Positions 45,441-57,469 are shown, counted from the first letter of the stretch. The stretch: 64,000 nucleotides of DNA from Limonium bicolor (GCA_023374045.1 CM041781.1:143460982-143524981), one strand, 5' to 3'. Notes: generated by a model from the sequence alone, not told the origin. Numbers and translations are program-made.

Positions 45441-46449
45441 AATCCAAGTCTCAGATTTCTATCCTCATCCCCAAAATGATGTTTGAATTTTCTGTTGATA
45501 TTTCTCCACTGAGGTCCGTCTGCAGGATGTCTTAATTTTTCATCGATTTTTCTACCATCCGCGTGCCATCGTAAGTTCTTCGCATCTTTTGGGTTGGCAA
45601 ACAACCGTTTGAATCTAGGAATTATCGGCAAGTACCACAATAATTTCACTGGACGATTTTTTTTCTGAAAGGAGGAATCCTCATCCTTGTCCTTGTACCG
45701 GGACAACAAACATTTAGGACACTTGTCTAGATGTTCGTATTCACCCCTATAAAGCACACAGTTATTTGGGCAAGCATGAATCTTTTTATATTCAACTCCT
45801 ATTGGACACATCCATTTCTTTGCCTCGTAGGTGGATGTAGGAAGACCATTCTCATCAGGAAGCATATCATGTATCAGCTCTAGAAATGACGTGAAACACT
45901 TGTCACCAACTCCATATTTCCCCTTTAAGTTGAACAAATTAAGTACAGCAATCAATTTTGTGTATTTAACGCATGAAGGGTACAAAGGTGTCTTTGATGC
46001 ATCCAACAATCTTTGATACTCTTCCGGCTTATCGACAAAAGTATCCGCAACATTTTCTAACATTTCATCCATTTGCTCATCATGGTGAGTGGTCTCGCTG
46101 TCATCGAATCCTAAATCACTTAACGGTACCGACTCATTGATGGTATTGAAGGTGTGGGCGGTACTTGCGTAACGTGGATCATGAGCACTTGATGATGTTG
46201 AAGCACTAGCTGCAACAGTTTCTCCATGAAAATTCCATTTGTAATGTGGCATGAATCCACGGGACTTAAGATGAAATCTAATTCCTCAATGTCTTCATAT
46301 TTCCTTACGACCCCACAGTCAACACAAGGACATGAAATATTGTCCGCCTTTGTTATGTCCTTGTGTTGCACTACCGCTTTGAGAAACTCTTTCAGCTTCT
46401 CATCAAAATAGTGACCCCCTCGATCACCGTACATCCAGTCACGCTCCAT
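45405..46449 (-). pseudogene. TNP2-like CACTA transposase, N-terminal part (core deleted, frameshifted)
   Basis: In autonomous elements TNP2 cuts the transposon ends. The first frame (46120-46449) starts at an ATG and has the transposase-associated domain: RDWMYGDRGG, ISCPCVDCG. A frameshift near 46225-46250 leads to the second frame, from PHYKWNFHGE through YKLIAVLNLFNLKGKYG-like residues and the Cys-rich CPNNCVLYRGEYEHLDKCPKC segment to LCTDGMNPYGTL. There a deletion junction (about 45405-45425) removes the whole catalytic transposase-21 core and joins the C-terminal domain. It cannot be an active transposase. Confidence 0.85.
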
Positions 46450-48359
46450 TCTATATGTGAAAACAAAACAATGTTTAGATTGATTTGTCTTTCAGTTTCG
46501 TCTGCATTTATAGATGGAGCATGTTTCTACTGGATGTACGGTTGCAACCAAACTCAGCACTACTCTATGGTTACAACCTAACTAACGTAGCCTAAGTACT
46601 CTACCGTTCCAACGTAACTAATCTAGCCTTATTCTAACAATTCTAACACATTTAATTTAACAAGTATAATTACTTACTTGTTTTAAGGTTGTACAGAGGG
46701 GGAAGCTAGGAGACTGCTTTGGTGATGGGCTGGGAAAGTACTGGTACAAATCCAATAGCAGATTCAGAAGACCTGACAAAGAAAAGTAAAGATTCTTATA
46801 CACAAATAACAAATAAAATTAATTAATAAGACTAATACGATTCTAGAAAAAATTCGGCATGACCTTTGCGTAATCGTGTTAATCCGATGCTTATCATTAA
46901 GCATTCACCAACATCTTATTTACCACGACAAATAAATTCCACAATTGGCAGCAACCATTCACAATCACTCAATATTAACCACAACCACTTTTTTGCAATA
47001 ATTAATTAAACAAACAAAGAGAAAATATAGATGAAGATGTTACCTTTACACTCTTACTTCACAGTAGAAAATGAGAAGAAGAAGAAGTAGAGACCACCCC
47101 AATTACTGCAGACAGCGGGGAAGCAAGGAAATAATATTAGGGGGGCAGAAAATCCATTATTATAAGCATTATCATATTAAGAAAATAAAAAAGATAACAT
47201 CCAATAGATGATATTATTACCTTTCAGCTCATGCTGCACAACAGAAGCAATGAGGAAGAAAGAGACCTAGAGACCACCCCAATTACTGCAGACAACGGTG
47301 AAGCAAGGTAATAATATTAGGGGGGCGGCAAGAAACACATTACTACAAGCATTATCATATTAAGCACGTATATACTGCAATGTAATGGGAGAACATAGAT
47401 GTTATAAAGTTATAGATCTTACCACTTTATTAATGTGAAACTTGAAGTTAATTTTTAAATAGTTTGAGAATTAAGAACAAAATGATTTGTAGTTATTCAT
47501 TTTCTTTTCGTAGTAGTTTTATTTACAATTTCAATCAATATGAATTTAAATTATAAATTTCTTTTCGTAGTAGTTTTATTTACAAGTATTACTTTAATTT
47601 CAGCACCAAATTAGTCGTATTAAATTTGTCGAAAAAACATATTAAGCTAGTTTTTTGCAGGAATTATGTAAAATTATAATAGTCAACAACATATATACAT
47701 ATGAATTCTCAAACTTTTTCATGTCAACAAATGACTTATATATGGTTTATGACATTGGTATCATGTAGTCATTATGTAATGAATTCAACATATAACGTTT
47801 AGATCTAATTAGTTTAGTAACAAAATTCATATACAATAAATCTATTAAAACTTGTTTTGAATTACAAACTTGTTTATTGCATCTATATTATGAAAAGTTA
47901 AAACTTATAGTGTGGAAAAAAATTATAAATTATAAATGGTATATAATACTTGCACTAAGTTATTTTATATAGTAGATGTTTATATGCATTATTGTATATT
48001 GATTTGCGATTTTTATTTTTTAATATCTTTCATAGTTTCATTGTCATGTTTATAATATTAGTTCTATATTTATATAATTAAATTTATCATCCGTATCATT
48101 AACCCCGTTTTATCCGTATCCGTACTTCCGTATCGCATATTTATATAACTAAACTCCCATACCGTTTTTTTACAACTTTGGGTTGTATGTAGAGGGCACA
48201 AACAGCAACAATATCAACTCAGGCATTTTATCGAACACCTTATATGCACAACTATTTATACTTGTTCAATAATCTATCTATATTCAAATTATGCACACAC
48301 AACTAAACTAACAATCAATAACTATATTACAACTAGTTATTCAATCAACAAGACAATAA
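46450..48359. other. Noncoding right part of CACTA element H
   Basis: 1.9 kb of AT-rich sequence upstream of the TNP2-like gene, without a supported gene. It contains a degenerate duplication: about 47040-47179 and 47218-47374 share AGACCACCCCAATTACTGCA and AATAATATTAGGGGGGC-type blocks. It may include 5' UTR introns of the minus-strand genes. Confidence 0.5.
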
Positions 48360-48399
48360 TTAACATATTTCGAAGTTACAAATCGAATTCGAACCTAGG

Positions 48400-48620
48400 G
48401 TTCCCGCTAGAACCGACGATCGACGCCTGCGACCAGTTCTCTCTGTTGCGACGGCGACGGCAACTGCGGCGGTGGACGACGGAGGCGCGCGCGGAAGGAG
48501 AAGGTGGCGGTGGTGGTGGCGGAGTCGCAGGCGTCGCGAGAGGAATCGCCGTCGCCTTCTTCGTTCTCGAAATATTACAGAAGAGAATGAAGGGGAGAAG
48601 ACGAAGTGGAGTCGATTTGG
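48400..48620 (-). promoter_or_regulatory. GC-rich probable 5' leader region of the CACTA genes
   Basis: A sharp GC- and CpG-rich island in an AT-rich element, placed upstream of both minus-strand genes. On the minus strand it begins with a CT-rich stretch like a plant 5' leader. The Arg-rich open frames on both strands (48360-48770 minus, 48446-48658 plus) are products of its simple sequence and of the subterminal repeats. Either the native promoter and leader or a captured host 5' region; the sequence alone does not decide. Confidence 0.4.
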
Positions 48621-48629
48621 GGGAAATAA

Positions 48630-48880
48630 AACAACTCTATCGCAGCGGTTCCTACTAAGAACCGCTAAGATAGGTCTGTAAAAAAGACCTATCGCAGCGG
48701 TTCTTAGTAGGAACCGCTGCGATAGAGTTGTTTTTTTTAACGACCCTAGCGCAGCGGTTATTAAATACAACCGCTGAGATAGGTGTGCGGGTTTTTTAAA
48801 ATCGGCCTATCTCAGCGGTTGTTTTTACAACCGCTGCGGTAGGGGCGTGGGCGCTGCGATAGACCATTTCTGTACTAGTG
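48630..48880. repeat. Right terminal and subterminal repeats of CACTA element H
   Basis: Copies of TATCGCAGCGGTT and AACCGCTGCGATAG in alternating orientation, ending in TACTAGTG. They mirror the left end (40624-40925). Confidence 0.85.
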
Positions 48881-48883
48881 TCT

Positions 48884-50564
48884 CCCTATCATTCCTTGCG
48901 CAATTGAAGACATAAATTGTGGTAACGGGTTATGCGATTTAGGCGCAAGTATTAACTTAATGCCTTTATCTATATTCAAGAAATTGGGCATAGGTCAATG
49001 CTCTCCTACTCCTGTTCAGCTCCAACTAGCTGATCGTTCCATAATCCACCCCGAAGGAAAAATTGAAGATTTAGTGGTTTCTGTTCGCAAATTTATTTTC
49101 CCTGCTGATTTCATTGTTATAGACATTGAGGAAGATAAAGATGTCCCACTAATCTTAGGTAGACCTTTTATGAGAACTGCGAGAACTTTAATTGATGTTG
49201 AAGGAGGAAAAATAATTTTAAGACTTCATGATGAGCAGGTAGTTTTTGACATGACCAGGAATATGAAGCATCCTTCTGATACACAAAACTGTTTTTCTAT
49301 TGACACTATTGACTCTTTAGTACAGGAGACGTTCCTCAGCAGAGATGAAGAAACAATTCTGGAAAGATGTCTTATGGCATCTTGTGAAGCTGAGGACGAG
49401 AATCCTGATATTGCTCTCATGGGTGAAGAGTTAAACAAACATAAGCCATATTTCCAATCCTACCGACCAAGATTCGAACCAGTAGAACGAAACGCAGACA
49501 GACCCAAGCCATCCATCGAAAAAGCACCTACAGTCGAAATGAAACCTCTTCCTCCTCATTTAAAATACGCCTTTCTAAAAAAGCCATCTGATCTACCAGT
49601 TATTATTTCTTCTAAGTTGACAGATGTGCAGGAGGAGGAACTTTTAGGGGTGCTACGCCGTCATAAAACCGCTATCGGTTGGTCAATAGTGGATATCAAA
49701 GGAATAAGCCCATCTCTGTGCTCTCATCGAATTTACATGGAAGATGATTTCAGGGCTTTAGCACAACCACAGAGGCGTCTCAACCCCGTTCTTAAGGAGG
49801 TGGTGAAAAAAGAGGTAATAAAACTACTTGACGCTGGTATTATCTATCCAATTTCAGACAGCAAATGGGTAAGTCCAGTGCAGGTGGTACCCAAGAAGGG
49901 CGGAATAACTGTAGTTCCCAACGAGAAAGGTGAGTTGATTCCTCAACGCACCACTACCGGTTGGAGAGTCTGTATAGACTACAGGAAGTTGAATACTGCC
50001 ACACGTAAGGATCATTTTCCCTTGCCCTTTATTGACCAAATGCTGGAAAGGTTGGCAGGTCAGGACTATTATTGTTTTCTAGATGGCTATTCAGGATACT
50101 TTCAGATCCCAATTGCTCCAGAAGATCAGGATAAAACTACTTTTACCTGTCCTTATGGAACATATGCTTATAAAAGAATGCCGTTTGGATTATGTAATGC
50201 ACCAGCTACCTTTCAACGGTGCATGATGGCTATTTTCTCTGACTATATTGAAAAATGCATAGAAGTCTTTATGGATGACTTCTCTGTTTTTGGTTCGACA
50301 TTTGATGCTTGCCTGGAGAATCTTGATCTTATTTTGGCCAGGTGTGAAGACACAAATCTAGTCCTGAACTGGGAGAAATGTCACTTCATGGTTCGAGAAG
50401 GGATCGTGCTAGGACATAACGTGTCTTCCAAAGGTATTGAGGTGGACCGCGCTAAAATTGAGGTAATAGAAAAACTTCCACCTCCTACTACTGTCAGAGG
50501 TATTCGAAGTTTTCTTGGACATGCAGGTTTTTACAGACGATTCATTTTTCTGATGAATGTTTAG
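48884..50564 (+). pseudogene. Element E protease and reverse transcriptase
   Basis: Continues the gag frame from 48885. The aspartic protease has the Athila-style active site CDLGAS just before 48960 and the LILGRPFMRTA flap-side segment. RT follows: YPISDSKWVSPVQVVPKKGG, GWRVCIDYRKLNTATRKDHF, catalytic Asp in FLDGYSGYFQI, MPFGLCNAPATFQRCM, and the FMDD box at residues 437-440 counted from 48960. The frame is open up to [13 protein letters not shown] near 50545, where a deletion with frameshift removes the RT-RNase H connection and brings a stop at 50564. The protease and RT catalytic residues are intact. Confidence 0.88.
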
Positions 50565-51838
50565 CCGCTTTTAATTTGTTAAAAGAGAAACTTGTCTCTG
50601 CTCCTATTGTTGTATCACCCGACTGGTCACAACCTTCTGAAATCATGTGTGACGCCAGTGATTATGCGGTGGGTGCTGTTCTGTGCCAGAAAATAGATAA
50701 AATTCTGAGAGTAATTTATTATGAAAGCCGTACTCTAAATGATGCTCAGAAAAATTATGCCACCACCGAAAAAGAATTGCTGGCAGTCGTCTTTGCTTTG
50801 GATAAATTCCGTCCATATTTATTGGGTAGTAAGGTTATTATTCATACTGATCATTCTGCCCTCAAGTATTTATTTGCCAAAGCAGATGCAAAACCCAGGT
50901 TGATAAGATGGATACTTCTCTTACAAGAATTCGACATTGAGATAAGAGATAAGAGAGGTATCCAGAATGTCATGGCTGATCACTTATCAAGAATGGAGGG
51001 ACCAGAGGACGAGAGACCCATCAATGAATTTTTCCCGGACGAGGCAGTTTTCACTATTCAAACAGCAAGAGACCCTTGGTTTGCCGATATTGCAAATTAT
51101 CTGGCTACAAAGATCATCCCAGCTGATATGACTTATCAGCAGAGAAAAAGGTTATTTTCTATTGTCAAACATTATTTATGGGATGATCCATTTCTTTTCA
51201 AAATCTGTGCAGATGGTATTATAAGGAGATGTGTCCCAGAGTCAGAAATCAGAAATATCCTTCTCCATTGCCATTCTAGAGAAACCGGCGGACATCACGG
51301 TGCAACCCGTACAGCTGCAAAGATACTTGAATCCGGTTTCTATTGGAACACCCTTCACAAAGACTGTCATGCTTTTGTATCTACTTGTGATCGGTGTCAA
51401 AGGCAAGGTAATATTTCCCGCCGTAATGAACTACCCTTAAACAATATGCTAGAGGTTGAATTATTTGATGTTTGGGGGATTGATTTTATGGGACCCTTCC
51501 CAAATTCTTTTGGAAATTTATACATCTTAGTAGCAGTCGATTATGTCTCTAAATGGGCGGAAGCCCTTGCTTGCTCTACTAATGATGGTAAAGTTGTGAT
51601 GAAGTTCATAAAGAAGAACATTTTCAGTCGATTCGGTGTTCCTAGAGCAATAATCAGCGATGGTGGATCTCACTTCTGCAATCGCCAGTTTGATGCTCTC
51701 CTGAAGAAATATGGAGTCCGACATAAGGTTGCTCTACCATACCATCCTCAAACGAATGGTCAGGCAGAGATAACAAATAGAGAGCTAAAATGGATTCTAC
51801 AGAAGACGGTGATCTTCTCGAAAGGATTGGTCCATTAA
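50565..51838 (+). pseudogene. Element E RNase H and integrase core
   Basis: A 420-residue open frame counted from 50576. RNase H catalytic residues: D26 (CDASD), E67 (KELLAV), D92 (HTDHS), D135 (MADHLSR). The integrase zinc-binding domain has H233 and H240/H241 with C271 and C274, and the core has D303 (GIDFMG), D362 (ISDGG) and E398 (GQAEI), again with 35 residues between the last two. A frameshift after WILQKTV ends the frame; the correct continuation is in the next segment. Otherwise complete. Confidence 0.88.
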
Positions 51839-52367
51839 ATTGGATGATGCGCTCTGGGCGTACCGTACCGCCTTCAAAACACCTATCGGTGTGTCTCCCT
51901 ACAAACTAGTTTTTGGGAAGGCATGTCACTTGCCTGTGGAATTAGAGCATAAATCTTATTGGGCTCTAAAGGTGTTGAACTTCGATCTACAACAAGCCGG
52001 TGAAAAGAGAAAGTTCCAGTTGACAGAACTGGAAGAACTAAGGTACAACTCATATGAAAATGCAGTGATTTATAAGGAGAAGACCAAGCGTTGGCACGAT
52101 AAGATGATTGCCAAGCGAGACTTCAAAGTGGACGATTATGTCCTCCTTTATAATTCCAGACTAAAGTTCTTCCCAGGTAAGTTAAAATCCTTCTGGTCTG
52201 GACCATTTAAAATAATATGTACCTCTCCTTATGGAGCGGTGGAATTGGACAATAAGAAGGGTGGATCATTTAAAGTCAATGGAGCTCGAATAAAATTGTA
52301 TATGGGAAACACGTTGGATAACGAAGAAGCTTCCGCGCTTCTTTTCAAAGAACCAGTTACAACTTGA
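51790..52367 (+). pseudogene. Element E integrase C-terminal part
   Basis: In the shifted frame: [59 protein letters not shown], then the small beta-barrel with [14 protein letters not shown]. Stop at 52367. No chromodomain, as expected for an Athila-type element. Element F is inserted 31 bases later. Confidence 0.85.
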
Positions 52368-52398
52368 ATTACTGAGGTACGGTCTAGCCAAAGACCTT

Positions 52399-55300
52399 TG
52401 AAATACCCCAAACTTAGATATGGTGTTTAAATGATAAACCAAGATATAAGAAGGCTAAATAATGCCTTAGAAACATTTCTAATCAAAGAAAACATAAGGA
52501 AACACCAAAAAGAGCAGTTTAAGTAAAAACGTGCTCTAAGCTTGGAGAGACATGGGAGAGTACCCAAATATTGTTCTAAGACCTTAGTAATATCCTAATG
52601 GTCATTTTAAATCAATTACCAAAGAAAATAAGCTTGAAAATAAGTTAAAACACAAAATGTGCTTTAAGGAGTCTTAAAGCACGTTTTTGAAAAATTGTCT
52701 TGTAAATGAGTTTTGAATGGCTAAATGTCCATCATTACTCTTTAATTAATATGTGTACTATATAGTATCACATTTGGAGGTCTATATCAATGGGAAATCA
52801 AAAATTTCACAACAATGTGCCTTGTTTTTGATGAATAGTGAATTTATTAAGCTAGTTTATAACATAAGTCTATATAAGTGAGACATTTGGTCAACAAAGA
52901 CTAAACTACCCTCATTCACTAAAGGGGGCCGGTTTCTTTAAGTGTGACTCACCACACTTATCTAACTAAGTAAAGAGAAAGCAAATAAGTAAGATTAAAG
53001 CATAAAACACTATTCACCTTTTAAGATAAATATCACTTTTGCTTACTTCTCCTCACTTTCATTCTCTCTTTGCCCACGATTTCTTGCTCTCTTTCTCTCT
53101 CCATTGACGTGAAGCTCCTCTCCATGCTAGCTCCACCTTCTCTTGCACACCACTTGCTCATTTAAGCTCCAAATCCAAAACAAAATACATATCTTCTTAG
53201 TTAGCTCAAGCTCCTCCTTTCTATCTTTTCAAAACTTCAAGAGCTTCATTTTGGTGCCAAGTCAAACCACCATTAGAGGAGGAAATTCAAGTTTGGAGAC
53301 TCCATTGGCATCTCCATTCTCTTATGGTAAAGAAAGTGTAAGAAAATCTAGGTTTCCACCATTTTCTTCACTTGACCGAAAATATATACTCATGGGACTC
53401 CATGTTTATGCCTTGTTCTAGCTTGTTTCTACTCTTCAAAGGAGAGAGGAGGTCCTTCTTGCTTCACATCCAAGTTGTCTTGAGAAACCAAGGTAAAACA
53501 ATCACATTAATACCTTAAAACATATTTTTAAACCTAGGGTTTGTTCCTTAGGGTTAATGTGTTATCTAGTACTCATTGGAGTCATTGGATATTGGTTAGA
53601 ACATTGGCAAGGAGAATCACATTGGTGACCGAGATTGAACAAAGAAAACCTAAGGAGAAAAGCTTTTAAGCTTGTGAGAAAACAAGGTAAATTACTTACC
53701 TTAAGGTGTCTTGTTGTTTAAGGGAATGAGATGTGGGTTATATGATGAGTTTAGTGTAGAGTTTATATGGGGAAGGTGCTATAAAACCTAGGAGAAACAA
53801 TGACTATTCTTGTGAACTTGTGACTAAGGAGCAAATGAGAAAAGAGATAGCTTAAGAATATAAAGGTGAAGTACAAGAAGCATTTTATTTCAATGGGAGC
53901 CTTGTTGAGTGTATTCGCAGGTTGAAGGCATATATATATGTGGAAATTCAGTGGTTAAGATTATTGTTATTTAAGGGCCTAAGTGCCAAGCATTTTAAGT
54001 TTAAGCATTATATGATGATGTGGTGAAGTTTTGGTGTAAATGGGTGTTAAGCTATTGTGATGAGAATTTTTGTGGTATTGGTTGTTTGGTGGAGAAAAAC
54101 CATGTGTTAGGAGGTACTATATACTAGAGAACCCATGGCAAAAATTTAAAGGAGAGTTTAAGTGTTTAAGATATCCTAAGGGAATTTAATGACTAAGGAA
54201 GTACTAGGAATGTTCTATGGGTTGTCTTGATGAAAAAGGGTGAAGTTAAGATGTTTTAATGACTTATGATGACTTAGGTATCACCATGGAGTATTTAGGA
54301 ATCAAAAGAATGTATTTGGGTATTTAGGACTTAGGCAAATGTTGGTGCACATCTAGGAAGGAAATAATGTAATGATGATGGAAGTTTAATCTTGTTAAGG
54401 AACCTTAAGTGAATGTTTAAAAGAGTTTAGATAGTGAGAGATGCTTGGGATGATGTTATAGTGGTGAGGAAACATTTGGCATAGTGGTTACACTAGGTAT
54501 GAACCACCACCTAGAAACCTAGAGGAAAACATTACAAGTGTTAGCATTATCACAAGGAAAATGCATAATGACTAAGGTGGATCTTGGTGGATGATTTAAG
54601 GTGTTTTAAGGAGGGCCTAAGGTGTATTTGAGGTGCCCAAATGAGGTTATAACATATTAAGATATATGAGGAGAAGTTTGGAGTTGAAAAAGAATTAGAA
54701 ACAAGTTTTTGGAGCCGACCGGCCTTAGGACCGGACTTGCAAGGTCGGTCGGGCTCTGTTACACTACCGGAAAATGTTCTGGAATCGACCGGACTTGGGG
54801 GACCGGACTTACAAGTTCGGTCGGGCTTGTTTTGTGAGAGGGAAAATGTTTCTGGAATGGACCGGACATGGGACCGGACTTGTCAAGTCCGGTCGGCATG
54901 AATTTAGTACGGATTATAAGTCTCTGGAATCGACCGGACATAGGACCGACATGTAAGTCCGGTCGGAGTGAATTTTCCAACGGTAAAAGGTACTGGAATG
55001 GACCGGACTTGGCAAGTCCGGTCGGTAAGTCCGGTCGAGCCTAAAAATAAAAATAAAAAAAAAATTTCAATTTCTAAGAATGGTAATGGGTAATGAGGTA
55101 TGCCCTTGGTAGGGTAGTAATGATTGGGACCCTAAGAACTTAAGGAATTAAGTTAAGATTAAGTATAAGTTTTACTGTTTAAAGTTAAGTTTGTAAGACT
55201 AAGTGATAAAGACTTGAGAGGTTATTGAGTGGAAGTCCTTAGGGACTAAGTGAGTTAAGTGAGGTGCAAATAACTAATAACCTAAAAATGAATGAATGTT

Positions 55301-56520
55301 TTAGGTTTGTGAGTTGGGACCCCGGAGAAGATTAGTCAAACAACGATCGACGGTGAACAGTACAATCCTTTTCGTGACCTGCTTGCTAACGAGTGTCCCT
55401 CGGCTTGTGTGCTATCTGTTTATTTGCTATGACTAAAACAAGATAAAGCATGCAACCGGTTATATTGTTCTCGTTGTGATTGTGTTATATTTACACTAAC
55501 CCGCGAGGCTTGAGATTGTTACTAACCAAGATTAGTACTTACTGAGTTAGGAATAAGAATTAAGTTTGATGGTTGTGGTTAATGCCCGTTAAGGCTTAGC
55601 TAGCACATGGTGTTTAAGATGTCTACTAACTGGAACTTGAGTGAGGAAACCCGGGACCGATCTCCGGTCATGCATGCTAAGAAAAAGGGGGACGGTATCT
55701 GAATCAGATCCGCCCTCCGCTTAAGGACTTGTCTTCGGACTTGTAGCCTAGGGCCGGTTGCCGGCTCAGCTACGCTGGACTCCCGTCCAGAGTAGGTGGC
55801 ATTAAGATGGTGCGGTGGGATCACCTAAATCCCAGGTTCGAATTAAGCTACAACCAATCCCTTCCAGGAAAGGTTTGTATACTGAGATTAAGGTTGAGAT
55901 TAAGATTAAGGTAAGGTAAGGAACTGAGATTAAGGAAATGAGGACTAAGGAGGGGGTTACTAACCCACTTGTTAAGGGGACGCTTGAGTCGTTCATTGCT
56001 TGTGAACTATTTATGTTCATCTGTGGTTACTGTTATTGCACTTCATATTATGTTTGTGTATGTAATCAATTTCCATGCTATCGACAATTAGTCGTCGTAG
56101 CCCCGTTAGCTTGGGGGCCATGAGAGGGTGTACCAGCATTCGTGCTGACCCCCTCGGGGGCTATTTTTACACTTGCAGGTAAGAGGCCCATGAGGACGCA
56201 CTACGAGAGTAGGAGCGGTTAGACTTAGGAGAGGACATTTATTTTGAATTCGGGTTGCGCTTGTGCTCCCGACTGTTTATATTAAAATGTTGTAAGTTTG
56301 AGATTACGTTTGAGATACTAGTACTCGGTTGGTTGTGGGATTGTGGATGTTGATGTTTTGAGTTGGATAAGTATTTTGGTTAAGTATTGTAAATGTTAAT
56401 CCGGTATATTCTAACGATCAGACCGTGGCAAGGTCCAGGTGTTGTTTATTTCCGCTGCGACGTTTTCGATTAAGTGTTCAGATTGCGATAACCACGATAG
56501 GCTTTGGATGGGGTGTTACA
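52399..56520 (+). repeat. Element F 5' LTR
   Basis: 4,122 bp from TGAAATACCCC to GGGGTGTTACA. It contains the U3 palindrome (52654-52687), a hairpin-repeat array (54715-55040) and, near the end, a CCGCTGCGACG block shared in form with other family members. The visible 3' LTR (62852-64000) matches its first ~1.15 kb. Confidence 0.92.
54715..55040. repeat. Hairpin-forming repeat array in the F LTR
   Basis: About five units of ~70-75 bases, each an inverted repeat with arms like GACCGGACTTG and AAGTCCGGTC, separated by A/T-rich linkers with TCTGGAAT. It lies at the same LTR position as the arrays of B (GGTCCGGGAC arms) and D (GTCCGACCC arms), with different arm sequences. Confidence 0.75.
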
Positions 56521-56525
56521 AAAAG

Positions 56526-56552
56526 TGGTATCAGAGCGTAGTTACGCTCTGA
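56526..56552 (+). promoter_or_regulatory. Element F primer-binding site in an inverted repeat
   Basis: TGGTATCAGAGC (56526-56537), 5 bases after the LTR end, matches tRNA-iMet. TCAGAGCGTA (56531-56540) pairs perfectly with TACGCTCTGA (56543-56552) across 2 bases. Confidence 0.85.
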
Positions 56553-56750
56553 TCAAGAAATACCGGACATGGGTAACCACCGAGTTAGGATATAAGTCAA
56601 GGAATAAGTATTGGGTTAAGGGTGTGAGAAGTTAGAGTGTAGAGTCAGATGACCACTAATAAGTGTGGATTGTCTTTACCGTCTACGGACGTTATAAATT
56701 ACTAACCAAACAGTGGTGAATGCGAATCTAATGTAAGTTATGCTTGTTCA

Positions 56751-57384
56751 GATGGCAGGACGCCCTAGAGGAGGCCGAGGTCGCGGCCGGTGAGGACATT
56801 CCAGGGATACCTGGAGGGCAGACGATCGCAGAGATCGTAGCTGCCGCTTTAGGGCACATGGGCTATCACCTGGTGTGGGTGCACCACCCCCGCCACAGCC
56901 TAGGGAACCAAACTGGGTGAAGAGTCTTGCTGATCTTCGACCCGCTCACTTCAAGGGGGAGACCGATCCCGCCAAGCTTGAGGCGTACATCTCCGAGCTG
57001 GAGACCGCCTTCGAGACCCTTGATGTCCCTGCTGGGATCAAGGTGCGCTTAGCTGCTTTCTACCTAAAGGGGGCGGCGGGCGATTGGTGGAAGCTGGTGA
57101 GGGCCGAGCATGTGGCCAACCCAGAGTTCGGCTGGGAGCAGTACACCGCCTTGCTACGGGCAAAGTACTACCCCGCCCATGTCCAGACGAAGAAGCGCTT
57201 GCAGTTGGATGCGCTTAAGCATCGGACAAGATGACAGTGGACGTATTACTCAGAGTTCACCGCCTTGCTCCGTCTTCTGCCAGGTCTAGGGTATTCTGAC
57301 CAGATCTTGGTAGACCGCTTCTATGGCGGGCTTAGCCATCGACTCCGCTACGGCATGGGGCCGACGAGTTACACTACCTTGCAG
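56751..57384 (+). pseudogene. Element F gag exon 1
   Basis: The ATG at 56751 starts MAGRPRGGRGRG, an Arg/Gly-rich N-terminus, but the frame is soon lost. From 56875 a frame carries the retrotransposon Gag domain: NWVKSLADLRPAHFKGETDP, FYLKGAAGDWWKLV, YTALLRAKYYPAHVQTKK. A stop at 57234 and a frameshift follow, then YYSEFTALLRLLPG and DQILVDRFYGGLSHRLRYG up to the donor TTGCAG|GTAATA. B retains only the last ~30 codons of this exon. Confidence 0.8.
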
Positions 57385-57469
57385 GTAATAAGAATGATTG
57401 AATTTGAGTAAGTGGTGAATAAGATTTAGATTATGAGAAATAAGTGAGACTAATACTATGGAAAAGCAG
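57385..57469 (+). other. Intron 1 of element F gag
   Basis: 85 nt, GTAATA...AAGCAG, with stops in all frames or shifts that would end gag. The position matches B 30526-30620. Confidence 0.65.

Larger units (their letters stand above)
40624..48880 (-). mobile_element. Element H: CACTA (En/Spm-like) DNA transposon
   Basis: 8,257 bp with CACTAGTA at 40624 and its inverted copy TACTAGTG ending at 48880. The terminal repeats are about 13-15 bp and imperfect, and the 3-base target duplication TCT flanks both ends (40621-40623 and 48881-48883). Subterminal regions carry repeats of an AACCGCTGCG(A/G)TAGG motif in both orientations. Both transposon genes lie on the minus strand: a TNP2-like transposase that has lost its core, and a TNPA-like gene fused to a Ulp1-like protease. 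It is probably non-autonomous now. Confidence 0.95.
35333..52398 (+). mobile_element. Element E: Athila-like Ty3/gypsy retrotransposon (hosts G and H)
   Basis: Plus strand: 5' LTR (35333-38434), tRNA-Asp type primer-binding site, gag, protease, RT, RNase H, integrase. The Gag and integrase sequences ([38 protein letters not shown]) are typical of the Athila lineage. It is interrupted by solo LTR G, CACTA element H and, 31 bases after the pol stop, element F. Its 3' end lies beyond the window. It inserted into D after TCCGA (35328-35332). Confidence 0.88.

Noticed and set aside
48360..48770. 136-codon Arg-rich frame (and 70-codon Gly/Arg-rich frames opposite)
   Set aside because: Made from subterminal repeats and the CpG-rich segment; simple composition, both strands open.
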